Positions 8,377 to 16,777 of a stretch of DNA of 64,000 bases are shown piece by piece. The stretch spans positions 62,001 through 126,000 of the forward strand of contig JAQYWR010000014.1 in assembly GCA_029379225.1 (NCBI GenBank), given 5' to 3'. This DNA comes from Nostoc sp. S4 (GTDB lineage: Bacteria; Cyanobacteriota; Cyanobacteriia; Cyanobacteriales; Nostocaceae). Under the pieces are notes generated by a model. That model was not told where the DNA came from and did not search any database. It worked only from the letters and a program-made list of their open reading frames with translations. The translations under genes were made by a program, and so were the position numbers. Each line of letters opens with the position of its first letter. Within the stretch, counting starts at the first letter, position 1.

Positions 8377-9312
8377 GTGAAAAAATTTTTAATGCTAATG
8401 ATGCTGATTGTGGCGATCGTATTTATTGGATCGAGTTGCCAAGCCGAGAAGGCTCCAATCCCTAGCCCTACACACACAATTCCTAGTCCTACTCCTACAA
8501 CCTCTGTTTTAACGCCACAACAAATAACGAAATTAGGAGAAGAAACCACTGTGTTTATCACTGGAAGAGGTGAACCCGGATCTGGCATAATTATTGATAG
8601 ACAAGATAACACTTACTATGTATTAACAGCTGCACATGTAGTAGGAATTGAGCCAGAACCAGACGAACCTCCATACAAAGTGCGAACAAAAGATAATCAA
8701 GAACATGATGTTGCAAGACAAGATAATTATCAGAAAAATGTGCAAAAATTTCGAGAATCGATTGATTTAGCAGTCATACAATTTACTGCGGAACAAGGTG
8801 AAGAATACGAAGTTGCTCCATTAGCAAAATCTATATTTACAGGAATGTCTGTGTATGCATTTGGATGGACTAATTGCTTAGGAGGAAAACAACAACAATT
8901 TCAGAAGACCGAAGGTCAAATATGTAAAATTAACCCAGACTCTAAAAATGGTTGGGATGTAAGTTATACGAATAATATTATTGAGGGTGTGAGTGGAGGG
9001 CCTGTATTTGATTCCACTGGACATGTTGTCGCTATTCAAGCAGGACAGGGTGGCAATATTGGCCCGACATCTGATAATACTTGTAACTCTCTACCGATAC
9101 AACCAGATTCAAAATTTAATTATGGATTGGGTGTTCCTATTCGTGAAAACTTTGAAATGTTGCAATCAAAACTACCTCAAAGATTGGAAATAGAAATTCA
9201 ATCAAACACTTTTTCTCAAGAAGTGTCTATGACTAATATTAAGTGTCGTGAAAAGTCTCCAATAACTCAATGCCCTCCTATTTTACCTCCTGGGCGACCA
9301 CCCTGCAATTAA
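8377..9312 (+). CDS. trypsin-like serine protease lipoprotein with CPPILPPG tail
   Basis: The GTG start gives a signal peptide ending in the lipobox IGSSC, so the product is probably a lipoprotein anchored through that cysteine. A proline/threonine-rich linker leads to an S1-type protease domain with His in VLTAAHVVG, Asp in SIDLAVIQF and Ser in GVSGGPVFD. The protein is 311 residues and ends in TQCPPILPPGRPPCN, the same tail motif as the kinase at 4651 and the peptide at 5837. It has no PDZ domain. The spacing to the upstream protease gene (345 bases with a hairpin repeat) suggests its own promoter. Function and substrate are unknown. Confidence 0.85.
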   Translation: MKKFLMLMMLIVAIVFIGSSCQAEKAPIPSPTHTIPSPTPTTSVLTPQQITKLGEETTVFITGRGEPGSGIIIDRQDNTYYVLTAAHVVGIEPEPDEPPYKVRTKDNQEHDVARQDNYQKNVQKFRESIDLAVIQFTAEQGEEYEVAPLAKSIFTGMSVYAFGWTNCLGGKQQQFQKTEGQICKINPDSKNGWDVSYTNNIIEGVSGGPVFDSTGHVVAIQAGQGGNIGPTSDNTCNSLPIQPDSKFNYGLGVPIRENFEMLQSKLPQRLEIEIQSNTFSQEVSMTNIKCREKSPITQCPPILPPGRPPCN

Positions 9313-9971
9313 AATCGCTACTTAAAAAATAGGGGGTATTATGCAATTTTAGATTTTGAATTTTAAACCGCGTCTACCTTAAAAACCATAGTTTTTTGGA
9401 ATTAGGCTAAAGCTCATAACTTAAGCAACGAGCGAATAATACCTCTTCTTAAGAACTCGAGGTTTCAAAATCGACGGGGTTTAAATTGTTTCACCTACCT
9501 TGCTAATTGCAATGCAGGTATAAATTCGGGAACTTGAAACGTTTTTAATTTTGGATTTTGAATCTTCAATTCCGATGCGTATAGTTTTTAACCGAATGTC
9601 CTTGTTTACAAGAACTGCGATCGCCATACCCTTTTTCTGTGACTGCTAGGCTATGGGCAGTTTACGATTAATACTTTTGCATACCTCGCTACCACTACTT
9701 GTACCACAATAATCAATTCAATACTAAAAAAAAGCTTAAATTTATCAAAAGTATTATTTAACTTAACAATTTTTAACAAATATCGCTTCAGCATCGTATC
9801 AAAATGTGTAAAGGCAAACGATGTAAAAAACTCAAAAAAACTTAAATAACGAAGTCTAATAAGACTTTCAAAGACTTAGTGGTTTTGATTTTGTTAAGCA
9901 ATGTAAAGTTTTTTAACATCTGCTGCACAATGTTCTCATAAAATTTAGTTTTTAACTGGGAGATAGTTTGA
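9313..9971. promoter_or_regulatory. control region upstream of cpeC
   Basis: This 659-base non-coding, AT-rich region precedes the first phycoerythrin linker gene. It contains an imperfect stem-loop at about 9492-9519 (TACCTTGC..GCAATGCAGGT), a short dyad AAGTCTAATAAGACTT near 9855, and just upstream of the gene the sequence TTGTTAAGCAATGTAAAG. CpeR, encoded downstream, is known to be needed for expression of phycoerythrin genes in Fremyella, so its target may lie here. No exact promoter can be assigned by eye, and no full L box (TTGCACA repeat) was found. Confidence 0.4.
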
Positions 9972-10835
9972 ATGGCTTTCGGACCAGCATCACGATTAGG
10001 GGTGGCTCCGTTTGAGAATACCGATCCGATCGATTTGTGGCCAAGTCGCTCTAATGAGGAAGTTGAAACCGTAATTAGATCCGTCTACAAACAAGTTTTG
10101 GGCAATGCTTATGTAATGGAGAGCGAGCGGCTGACCGTTCCTGAATCCCAACTCAAACGGGGTGAAATTAGCGTTCGCGAGTTTGTACGTCAAGTCGGAA
10201 AGTCAGAGCTTTACCGTTCGCGGTTTTTTGATAACACTGCTCGCTATAGAGCGATCGAGTTGAATTTTAGACATTTACTTGGTCGTGCGCCATTGGATCT
10301 AGAAGAAATGCGGGCACACAGCACGATTCTGGATACAAAGGGCTTTGAAGCGGAGATTGATTCCTATATAGACAGCGACGAATATCAAGAAACCTTTGGA
10401 GAAAATACCGTACCTTATATTCGGGGTTATAAAACCGAAGCGATTCAGGGTTTGGTTCAGTTTACCCACTTATTTCAATTGGTACGTGGTTCTGCTAGCA
10501 GCAGTCTCAAAGGTGACCTAGCTGGCAAACAGCCAAAATTAAATAGTCTGCTAATTCAAAACACACCTACCCCTGTGGTTTCACCAGGCAGCAGTGGTGC
10601 GACATTCCGCAATCCCACCTCTACTCCTCGCACTCGTCAAGGTGTAGGAGCGGGTGAAGATGGCAAAGTCTACCGGATTGAAGTCACTGGCTACAAAGCG
10701 AATACGGTAAATCGCATTTCCAAATTTCGCCGCAGTAACCAGGTGTATTTCGTGCCCTACAATCAGCTATCAGAAGAATATCAGCGGATTCACAAACAGG
10801 GCGGTGTAATTGCCAGTATTACTCCTGTTAACTAA
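9972..10835 (+). CDS. cpeC: phycoerythrin-associated rod linker CpeC
   Basis: Rod linkers sit inside the phycoerythrin discs and order them along the phycobilisome rod. The 287-residue protein has the linker (PBS_linker_poly) domain at about residues 20-150, with VYKQVLGNAYVMESERL, SVREFVRQVGKSELYRSRFF and the RAIELNFRHLLGRAP block. After a Pro/Ser-rich spacer it has a CpcD-like domain at about residues 228-287 (KVYRIEVTGY through GGVIASITPVN). A GGGAG ribosome binding site lies before the ATG. cpeD follows after 36 bases. By order (cpeC, cpeD) and domain set it matches CpeC of the Fremyella cpeCDESTR operon; the C versus D label is by position. Confidence 0.9.
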   Translation: MAFGPASRLGVAPFENTDPIDLWPSRSNEEVETVIRSVYKQVLGNAYVMESERLTVPESQLKRGEISVREFVRQVGKSELYRSRFFDNTARYRAIELNFRHLLGRAPLDLEEMRAHSTILDTKGFEAEIDSYIDSDEYQETFGENTVPYIRGYKTEAIQGLVQFTHLFQLVRGSASSSLKGDLAGKQPKLNSLLIQNTPTPVVSPGSSGATFRNPTSTPRTRQGVGAGEDGKVYRIEVTGYKANTVNRISKFRRSNQVYFVPYNQLSEEYQRIHKQGGVIASITPVN

Positions 10836-10871
10836 AAAATTAACTATAAACGAAGCTTGGGAAACACGTAA

Positions 10872-11630
10872 ATGGGAAGCATAGTCATAAATTCCTCTCA
10901 AGTAGAGCTACGGTCAACTAACTCTACCGAAGAAGTAGAAGCAGTGATTCGAGCCGTATATAAGCAAGTTTTGGGTAACGCTCACTTATTAGAAAGTCAG
11001 CGGCTCGTGACTGGGGAATCGCAATTGCGCGATCGCAAAATCAGCGTCCGTGATTTTGTGCGAATTGTTGCCAAGTCCGATATTTACCGGACTCGATTTT
11101 TTGAAACCACTGCTCCCTATCGGTTCATTGAACTCAACTTTAAACATCTGCTAGGTCGCGCTCCCCTAGAGCAGGCAGAGGTTTCTGAGCATATCCGTCG
11201 TACCGTTGAAAGCGGTTATGATGCTGAGATCGACTCCTACATCGATAGCCCTGAATACGAGACTACCTTTGGTGAAAACATTGTACCCTACTATCGGGGA
11301 AACAGTAGCCAAGTAGGACAAAAGCAAGTCGGCTATAACCGGATTTTTGGGATTGTTCGCGGTGTAGCCGAAACCTCAAGTGCCGTTAAGTCTTCTCAGT
11401 TGGTGTACTCAGTAGCAACCAATAGCCCGATTAAAATTAAGCTACCTTCTGTGATTGGTAGTACTGAAAAGAGATTTAAAATCCTCGTTCAGGGTGGAAG
11501 TGGAAAATTTGATAATCCCCGCCGCCGTGCTACAACAGAATACATTGTTCCTGCTAGCAATATGACACCGCAAATTCAGCGAATTAATCGCACTAGTGGC
11601 AAGATTGTTAGTATCACAGAGATTGTTTAA
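10872..11630 (+). CDS. cpeD: phycoerythrin-associated rod linker CpeD
   Basis: This second rod linker (252 residues) has the same arrangement as its upstream neighbour: linker domain at about residues 15-150 (VYKQVLGNAHLLESQRL, RFIELNFKHLLGRAP) and a CpcD-like domain at about residues 195-252 (KRFKILVQGGSG through GKIVSITEIV). The spacer between the domains is shorter than in CpeC. It lies 36 bases after cpeC and is surely co-transcribed with it. Together the two would place successive phycoerythrin hexamers in the rod. Confidence 0.9.
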   Translation: MGSIVINSSQVELRSTNSTEEVEAVIRAVYKQVLGNAHLLESQRLVTGESQLRDRKISVRDFVRIVAKSDIYRTRFFETTAPYRFIELNFKHLLGRAPLEQAEVSEHIRRTVESGYDAEIDSYIDSPEYETTFGENIVPYYRGNSSQVGQKQVGYNRIFGIVRGVAETSSAVKSSQLVYSVATNSPIKIKLPSVIGSTEKRFKILVQGGSGKFDNPRRRATTEYIVPASNMTPQIQRINRTSGKIVSITEIV

Positions 11631-12248
11631 AAAATAGGGATTGAGTATTAGGTATTGGGCATTCGTCAAACAGGGCATGGATTATTCTCCTTGTTTCCCC
11701 AGTCGCTAATACCTAGTACCCAGTCCCTAATTCCCAATTCCTACATTCGAACGAAAATAACCCTATTTTGTCACTATCGAAAAACAATAACCTCAACCAA
11801 ATTCTGAAACTTTGATTGAATCTAGATTTGAGGCTTTATTTTCTAACAGAAACTAAAATTTAGAGGCAAAAAGTGGAAACTAAAGCTTTGTATTAGTAAG
11901 GTTTCTATCGTCTTGAACAAGAACATTCCAATCTAGAAATCAAAATCCAGGAGCCAGAATAGTTAAACAATAGGGAGCCAATTTCAGTAATGAATATATT
12001 TAAAGATAGGAAAATCGGATATCGATAGTAAAGAGTATCAACAGAATTTTCGTGAGAAGATTGTTCCCCATGCTCGCAGTACTAGCTCCCAACTTGGAAT
12101 TGAGAATAGCAAAAAACACTCGCCACTCACTACGTAGGACTCCCAAATACAGTTGTGGTCAAGGAGGCCACCATATAGACTGAGAGAATAACTCTTTAAC
12201 CAAAAGATTTATCGGATTATAAGCTGTATTTTTCAAATCGCTTTTGTA
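11631..12248. other. 618-base gap inside the cpe gene block
   Basis: In Fremyella, cpeCDESTR is described as one operon, but here a 618-base spacer separates cpeD from cpeS. Early in it are short lines of the ATTGGGCATT and CCCAGTCCCTAATTCCC type that recur across Nostocales genomes. A weak stem (ACCTCAA near 11792, TTGAGGCTTTATTTT near 11829) could end the cpeCD transcript. I see no coding sequence. Confidence 0.45.
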
Positions 12249-12785
12249 ATGAAAATTATTGAATTTTTTGAACTTTCAATTGGACGATGGCGATCGCAGC
12301 GTAGCGGTCATCATTTAGCATTCGCCCATTTTGAAGAAGTGCTGTCTACTATCGACATTGAGTCTCTATCTCATGACGATCCAGCGGTGCAAGAAATATG
12401 TAAATTATATGACACTGACCTCGGCAGTATCATTCATCCCTTTCGCATGACTTGGGAAGGTGAATCAGATTGGGACGATAAACCAATCTCTGGTAGTACC
12501 GTGCTGGTACCAATTCCCGATGTCGAAAATCCTTCTACAGGTAAACTCCTACGGGAGAAAGGATATGCTGAAATAATCCCAGCAGTAGGTAAATACCACC
12601 TGAGTGACGATGGTATTTTTACCTTGGTGACAGAATATGACCTGGCTGCTGCTGAAGAGCGAATTTGGTTTGCTAACCCAAATCTGCGATTTCGCGTATC
12701 GTTGATCAAAACCAGCGATGGTAAAGGTGTGACAACGGCTTCCTTTTCTTCAGAGATTCGGTCTTTGTCAAGTTCAACGAGTTAG
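12249..12785 (+). CDS. cpeS: S-type phycobiliprotein lyase CpeS
   Basis: The 178-residue protein belongs to the CpcS/CpeS/CpcU lyase family: FFELSIGRWRSQRSGHHLAF at the start, STVLVPIPD in the middle, and EERIWFANPNLRFRVSL near the end. S-type lyases attach phycoerythrobilin or phycocyanobilin to the Cys82-type site of alpha and beta subunits. Position decides the name: it precedes cpeT and cpeR, as in the Fremyella cpeCDESTR order. It differs clearly from the lyase at 585-1142, so the two probably serve different sites or subunits. CpcU/CpeU is the alternative by sequence. Confidence 0.85.
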   Translation: MKIIEFFELSIGRWRSQRSGHHLAFAHFEEVLSTIDIESLSHDDPAVQEICKLYDTDLGSIIHPFRMTWEGESDWDDKPISGSTVLVPIPDVENPSTGKLLREKGYAEIIPAVGKYHLSDDGIFTLVTEYDLAAAEERIWFANPNLRFRVSLIKTSDGKGVTTASFSSEIRSLSSSTS

Positions 12786-12973
12786 CAATATTGGGTTAAA
12801 AGATTAAATCAGTAACAGTGTTTACTAATAGCTGTTAAAGGAATCATTTAGTACAATAAGGCAAAAATCAACCTACATCTGATAAATAGGCAAAAAGCCT
12901 AAGAGATAGAACTTCTTTGTTTTGCCGTTTGCCTTCTTGCACTAGTTTTGTCTTGTCACTCCTGAGGTTAAAT

Positions 12974-13597
12974 ATGACAATAGCTCCCAGTGACTCTAGC
13001 ACCAAGTCCAGCGATTTGCTCACCTTAGCTTGTTGGATGGCAGGAGATTTTAGCAACCAAAAGCAATCTTTTGCAAATCCTCAACTTTACGCCCACATTC
13101 ACATTTTTTTTCGTCCTTTACCATTTGAGTTTTTTTCAGCCATTGGTTTTTATTCTGAACAAGCATATGACCATGATTTATGGACACCCTACCGCCAGGG
13201 AGTACATAGATTAGTAGATTGGGGCGATCGCGTTTATATCGAAAATTACAGCTTGAAAGACCCTATACTTTATGCAGGTGCTGCTCGCGAACTAGATATC
13301 CTCAAAACCATCACCCCAGAAAGCATTCAACGACGCTATCACTGTTCGATGGTTTTTGTCCGAGAAGGTGAAATGTTTCGCGGTAGTGTGGAAGCAGGCA
13401 ATCAATGTCTAATTCCTCGCAATGGTCACCAAACATATCTTGTTAGCGAAGTAGAAATAACCGAGCATACTTGGATAAGTTTGGATCGAGGTATGGATAT
13501 TGAAACCCATCAACAAATATGGGGATCGACTGCTGGGCCTTTACGCTTTGAAAAACGAGAAAGTTTTGCTGATGAATTAGATGCGGTGAGCGCATGA
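12974..13597 (+). CDS. cpeT: T-type phycobiliprotein lyase CpeT
   Basis: T-type lyases attach a bilin to the Cys155-type site of beta subunits. The 207-residue product matches CpcT/CpeT: LACWMAGDFSNQKQSF near the start, the conserved HIHIFFRPLPFEFF and GFYSEQAYDHDLW blocks, and a central VHRLVDWGDRVYIENYSLKD. The frame is open upstream to 12917, but the ATG at 12974 gives the usual N-terminus. The stop codon overlaps the start of cpeR in an ATGA arrangement, so the two genes are translationally coupled. Confidence 0.9.
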   Translation: MTIAPSDSSTKSSDLLTLACWMAGDFSNQKQSFANPQLYAHIHIFFRPLPFEFFSAIGFYSEQAYDHDLWTPYRQGVHRLVDWGDRVYIENYSLKDPILYAGAARELDILKTITPESIQRRYHCSMVFVREGEMFRGSVEAGNQCLIPRNGHQTYLVSEVEITEHTWISLDRGMDIETHQQIWGSTAGPLRFEKRESFADELDAVSA

Positions 13598-13935
13598 TGT
13601 TAATTCAGCTCGAATTTGTTAAACCTATAATGTTACCTCCACAGGCTGAAAAAAAAATGCGCTGCTGGATTCGCAGTCGTCACTTGATTTGTTCGGGTAA
13701 CTTTTTTATCTTTGAGACACTAGAATATACGACGATTGAAAGGTTTTCTGAATGCGTTGCTTCTTTAGGAGGAACAGTAATATCAGTTGACCCCGTTAAT
13801 AAAATTTGGATGGGCGATCATCGGCAAGTTATTCTATATCAAGCAAAAGCAAGTTTACATACACCTCATCACACTTTGAAACAATACTGGATAAAATACG
13901 GTGGTTTCTACACTAGATTTGATGTGCGTGCTTAA
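13594..13935 (+). CDS. cpeR: phycoerythrin activator CpeR
   Basis: CpeR is a small protein required for expression of phycoerythrin genes in green light in Fremyella. The product contains MLPPQAEKKMRCWIRSRH, FIFETLEYTTIERFSE and WIKYGGFYTRFDVR, which I recognise as CpeR. The ATG at 13594 overlaps the cpeT stop (ATGA) and gives 113 residues; the internal ATG at 13630 would give 101 residues, close to the size I recall for CpeR. Coupling to cpeT supports the first. It has no recognised DNA-binding domain; how it acts is not visible here. Confidence 0.88.
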   Translation: MMLIQLEFVKPIMLPPQAEKKMRCWIRSRHLICSGNFFIFETLEYTTIERFSECVASLGGTVISVDPVNKIWMGDHRQVILYQAKASLHTPHHTLKQYWIKYGGFYTRFDVRA

Positions 13936-14034
13936 CAAATATTTTTGCTAGCTTGATTCGCCTTGGGAATCTGCTCTCATGAAAAGTTCAAAAATCAATC
14001 AGGATTGAATTTTTAATTCCTCCTGTAGAGGGTT

Positions 14035-14106
14035 GACGGCTAACTGTTAATATCTTGCTGCTAATTTTTTTGATGATTAGCTGTTAGTTATTAATTGTTA
14101 GCCGTC
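14035..14106. repeat. 72-bp imperfect inverted repeat (hairpin element)
   Basis: Arms 14035-14051 and 14090-14106 (GACGGCTAACTGTTAAT against ATTAATTGTTAGCCGTC) pair with two mismatches, and an inner CTAAT/ATTAG pair extends the stem around a T-rich loop. It may end the cpeSTR transcript or be a small mobile remnant. It lies 99 bases after cpeR and 75 bases before a dead linker fragment. Confidence 0.5.
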
Positions 14107-14180
14107 TAAGTTTGTTAGAAAATGTAACTAAAAAATATCTCAAAACTTGATAACTTATATCGTATTAGAAATCAATTGCG

Positions 14181-14330
14181 ATGAATACTGAAGCTGCATT
14201 TGGCGAAGATATAGTGCCGTTTTAGCGGGGCTATATAAACCCAAACAAAGTATTACAACGGATATCAATAGATTCCTTGCCAACGTCCTCAACCTCGAGT
14301 CTGAACCATTAGTTACACCTACCCACAATA
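14181..14330 (+). pseudogene. remnant of a phycobilisome linker gene
   Basis: Read from 14181, the frame gives AFGEDIVPF, a stop (TAG at 14223-14225), then RGY. Intact linkers next to it have AFGDNIVPYYRGY (cpeE-like) and TFGENIVPYYRGN (cpeD), so a Tyr codon has become TAG. After RGYINPNK the similarity fades. This is the end of the linker domain of a lost gene copy, 157 bases before the intact cpeE-like gene. Start and end are approximate. Confidence 0.65.
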
Positions 14331-14338
14331 ATTAAACT

Positions 14339-15340
14339 ATGCCAAGCCTTTCAGATGACGAAATTAGACAAAGCCAATATCAAGCATTTTCCCAAACACA
14401 AACCATTGAACTGTGGTCTGGTGCTTCAGTTGATGACATCGAAATTGTGATTGCGGGAGTTTATCGGCAAGTTTTGGGCAATGCTTACGTGATGGAAAGC
14501 GAACGCCTTATTGCCCCAGAATCACAGCTCAAGCAAGGGATAATTAGTGTTCGTGAGTTCGTGCGTCAACTTGCCAAATCAGAGTTGTATCGCTCCAGAT
14601 TTTTTGATAAAGTTTACCGCTACCGTGCTATAGAATTGAACTTCAAGCATCTGTTGGGTCGCGCTCCTGATGACTATTCTGAGATGAAAGATCACAGCAA
14701 CATTTTAGACGAACAGGGTTTTGAAGCAGATATTGATTCTTATCTTGATAGCGACGAGTATTTAAATGCTTTTGGCGACAACATAGTGCCATATTACCGG
14801 GGTTACAAAACCCAAACTGGCCAAAAAATACTGGAATTTACTAATATGCTGCAACTAGTACGAAGTAATTCTAGCAGCGACAAGAACCCAGCATCAAATA
14901 ATAAACCCCAGTTAGTGCGATCGCTAATTACCAACACTCCTTACGGTAAACTTAAATCCACAGACGTTGGTGCATTGTTAGCTGAAGTATTCAAACCCAA
15001 GCCTGAATCTGCTGGAGTTAATACATTTGTTGCAGCTAGCAAAGGAGCCGAACAAAGCTTGCGGCAAAAAATTCAAGAACAAGAAAGCCAGATTGCAGCT
15101 TTACAACAACAACTAGCAGAGTTACGACCCTTTGCTAGCATCGGTACAACACAATTTACCACTAGTTCGCAGTTTTCTAGTTTTCAGAGTGCAGATTCAT
15201 CTGCATCTTTGCAAGACCAAGCCGACGCCCAAGCAAAACAGATTACCTCATTGCAAGAGCAAATTGCAGATGCTCGACGCTTAGCCGCAGTTGGGGAAGC
15301 TCGTTTAAATAAGTGGCGCAGTCGCGTTTTTAATGGCTAA
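14339..15340 (+). CDS. cpeE: phycobilisome rod linker, CpeE-like, with coiled-coil C-terminus
   Basis: The 333-residue protein has a linker domain at about residues 20-155 (VYRQVLGNAYVMESERL, SVREFVRQLAKSELYRSRFF, RAIELNFKHLLGRAP), closest to CpeC in this window. Unlike cpeC and cpeD it lacks a CpcD domain. Instead residues 235-333 hold two Gln/Glu-rich heptad stretches (RQKIQEQESQIAALQQQLAE and QITSLQEQIADARRLAAVGE) and end in EARLNKWRSRVFNG, predicted coiled coil. Absence of CpcD fits CpeE, but the protein is longer than the roughly 250 residues I recall for CpeE. A strong terminator follows. Confidence 0.8.
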   Translation: MPSLSDDEIRQSQYQAFSQTQTIELWSGASVDDIEIVIAGVYRQVLGNAYVMESERLIAPESQLKQGIISVREFVRQLAKSELYRSRFFDKVYRYRAIELNFKHLLGRAPDDYSEMKDHSNILDEQGFEADIDSYLDSDEYLNAFGDNIVPYYRGYKTQTGQKILEFTNMLQLVRSNSSSDKNPASNNKPQLVRSLITNTPYGKLKSTDVGALLAEVFKPKPESAGVNTFVAASKGAEQSLRQKIQEQESQIAALQQQLAELRPFASIGTTQFTTSSQFSSFQSADSSASLQDQADAQAKQITSLQEQIADARRLAAVGEARLNKWRSRVFNG

Positions 15341-15350
15341 GAAAATTTGT

Positions 15351-15407
15351 AAAAAAGGCGTCAGCAAAACCCATTCTTTGTGAGGATGGGATGAAAGACG
15401 CCTTTTT
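15351..15407 (+). terminator. rho-independent terminator after cpeE-like linker
   Basis: AAAAAGGCGTC (15352-15362) pairs perfectly with GACGCCTTTTT (15397-15407), and an inner CCCAT/ATGGG stem extends it. The T run ends the plus-strand transcript 11 bases after the linker stop codon. On the other strand it could also end the PEP-CTERM gene transcript. Confidence 0.85.
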
Positions 15408-15444
15408 AGCTCGTTGACGCTTAACACTCAACAGTCATCACTCA

Positions 15445-16239
15445 TCACTCATCAGTCAACGTTTTCCTTTTTAGGATCGTACCAAAAGCAGCTGCCATCA
15501 GAGTTCCGAGAATGCTAGCGGGTTCTGGGATAGAAGTTTCATTCACAGGTATAGGTACTTTGATACTCAAATTCACCAAGGGAATATTAGTCAAAGTCAA
15601 AGATGTTATAGTTGGCGAGCCAGGGATATCGGACTGGAAATCAAAAACTGTCGGAGTTAAACCACCATTGCGATCGCTATATCGTTCTCCATACCCATTT
15701 ATTTCAAAAGTGCCCTGATATTGCTTTTTGGTGTCTGGGTCGGTGACAGTCCCAGTGTAGAAGGCTTTGATAAAATTAAATTCATCTTGGACTACTCCTT
15801 GAAATGTGGTTCCTGGCAATTGTCCTTGGTAAACAAAAGGAGTCAACTGACCACTAGAGAGAACTGGCGATGTGAGGACGCCATCGAAGGAGACAAAAGG
15901 AATGCCTTTAAAGTCAACGAAGTAATGCAGACTTCCATCAGAGCGCGTTTCGACCTGCAAATAGTCTGACTTGTATACAGGAACATAATTAGGATTATTA
16001 TTAGTACCTAAGTTACGGTAATAAGTTCCAGTGTCATCCGTATCAATACGAGTAATACTATTATTGAAATTAGGATTATTTCTGGGAAGTTCGATAGTTC
16101 CTGATAATGTGCCAGTGGTTTTAATTGTGATGAATTGAGCTGCAAAAGCACTGGAACTACTCAAACCGATAATTGCTGCGGTCAAACTACTGCTAACAAT
16201 TCCACTACTCAGCTTAGCCCCTGATAAACTTAGTTTCAT
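15445..16239 (-). CDS. PEP-CTERM sorted extracellular protein
   Basis: The product (264 residues from this start) has a signal peptide (GIVSSSLTAAIIGLSSSSAFAA) and a C-terminal PEP-CTERM sorting signal: IPEPASILG, a short hydrophobic helix, then LKRK. Such proteins are processed by exosortase at the outer surface. The middle is beta-rich with no catalytic motif I recognise. The frame is open upstream to 16278, but an AGGAG 10 bases before the ATG at 16239 decides the start. It is convergent with the cpeE-like gene. Function unknown. Confidence 0.85.
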   Translation of the reverse strand: MKLSLSGAKLSSGIVSSSLTAAIIGLSSSSAFAAQFITIKTTGTLSGTIELPRNNPNFNNSITRIDTDDTGTYYRNLGTNNNPNYVPVYKSDYLQVETRSDGSLHYFVDFKGIPFVSFDGVLTSPVLSSGQLTPFVYQGQLPGTTFQGVVQDEFNFIKAFYTGTVTDPDTKKQYQGTFEINGYGERYSDRNGGLTPTVFDFQSDIPGSPTITSLTLTNIPLVNLSIKVPIPVNETSIPEPASILGTLMAAAFGTILKRKTLTDE

Positions 16240-16777
16240 GAAGAATTTGCTCCTGTAATCGCCGATAAAAAAACACACCTAATGCGCTGGAATTCGTTTC
16301 AAATGTTTCTCCAGTACGATTTATTATTCCCAGACTGGTGATGTAAGTTTCATTGGCAAGAAAAAGCTTTGTTGTCAAAAGCTGGAACATTTTATTCGAT
16401 AGTTAGTCTGCTTAATCAATTATTAAAATAACTCTCTGCTTCAGTCTAAATGAGCCATAGCTCTTGGATTTGTCAGCATTCAATTACCTTATAAGTCAAA
16501 AAAAGTCAGTATTATCTCGGGTTTAACAAATAAAATTCTGTTTCGTATCTATTAGCGATCGCAATATTTCTCTGATATGATTCACTTTGAGAATATAGGT
16601 TGATTGCTTTTGAGTAAAAGCCGTCTTTGCCTTATATAAATAAGGAAATAGAGACAGCAAAGAGTTAATTTCTCATCGAAAAATTTTTAATTAACTGCGG
16701 AATGGTTAGCGTTTTTGTGTCCAAATTACAGATAGAACACGGCTACTTAAACTGACCAACCAGTGGCACAATAACTT
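16240..16777. promoter_or_regulatory. 538-base intergenic region
   Basis: This AT-rich region carries the promoter of the minus-strand PEP-CTERM gene and anything driving the small frame at 16778. At 16657-16696 there is a sequence, GCAAAGAGTTAA then TCGAAAAATTTT, resembling the candidate scytonemin-regulator sites at 45279, 45400 and 58885, with half-sites 19 bp apart. In such AT-rich DNA this may be chance. I see no other feature. Confidence 0.3.
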
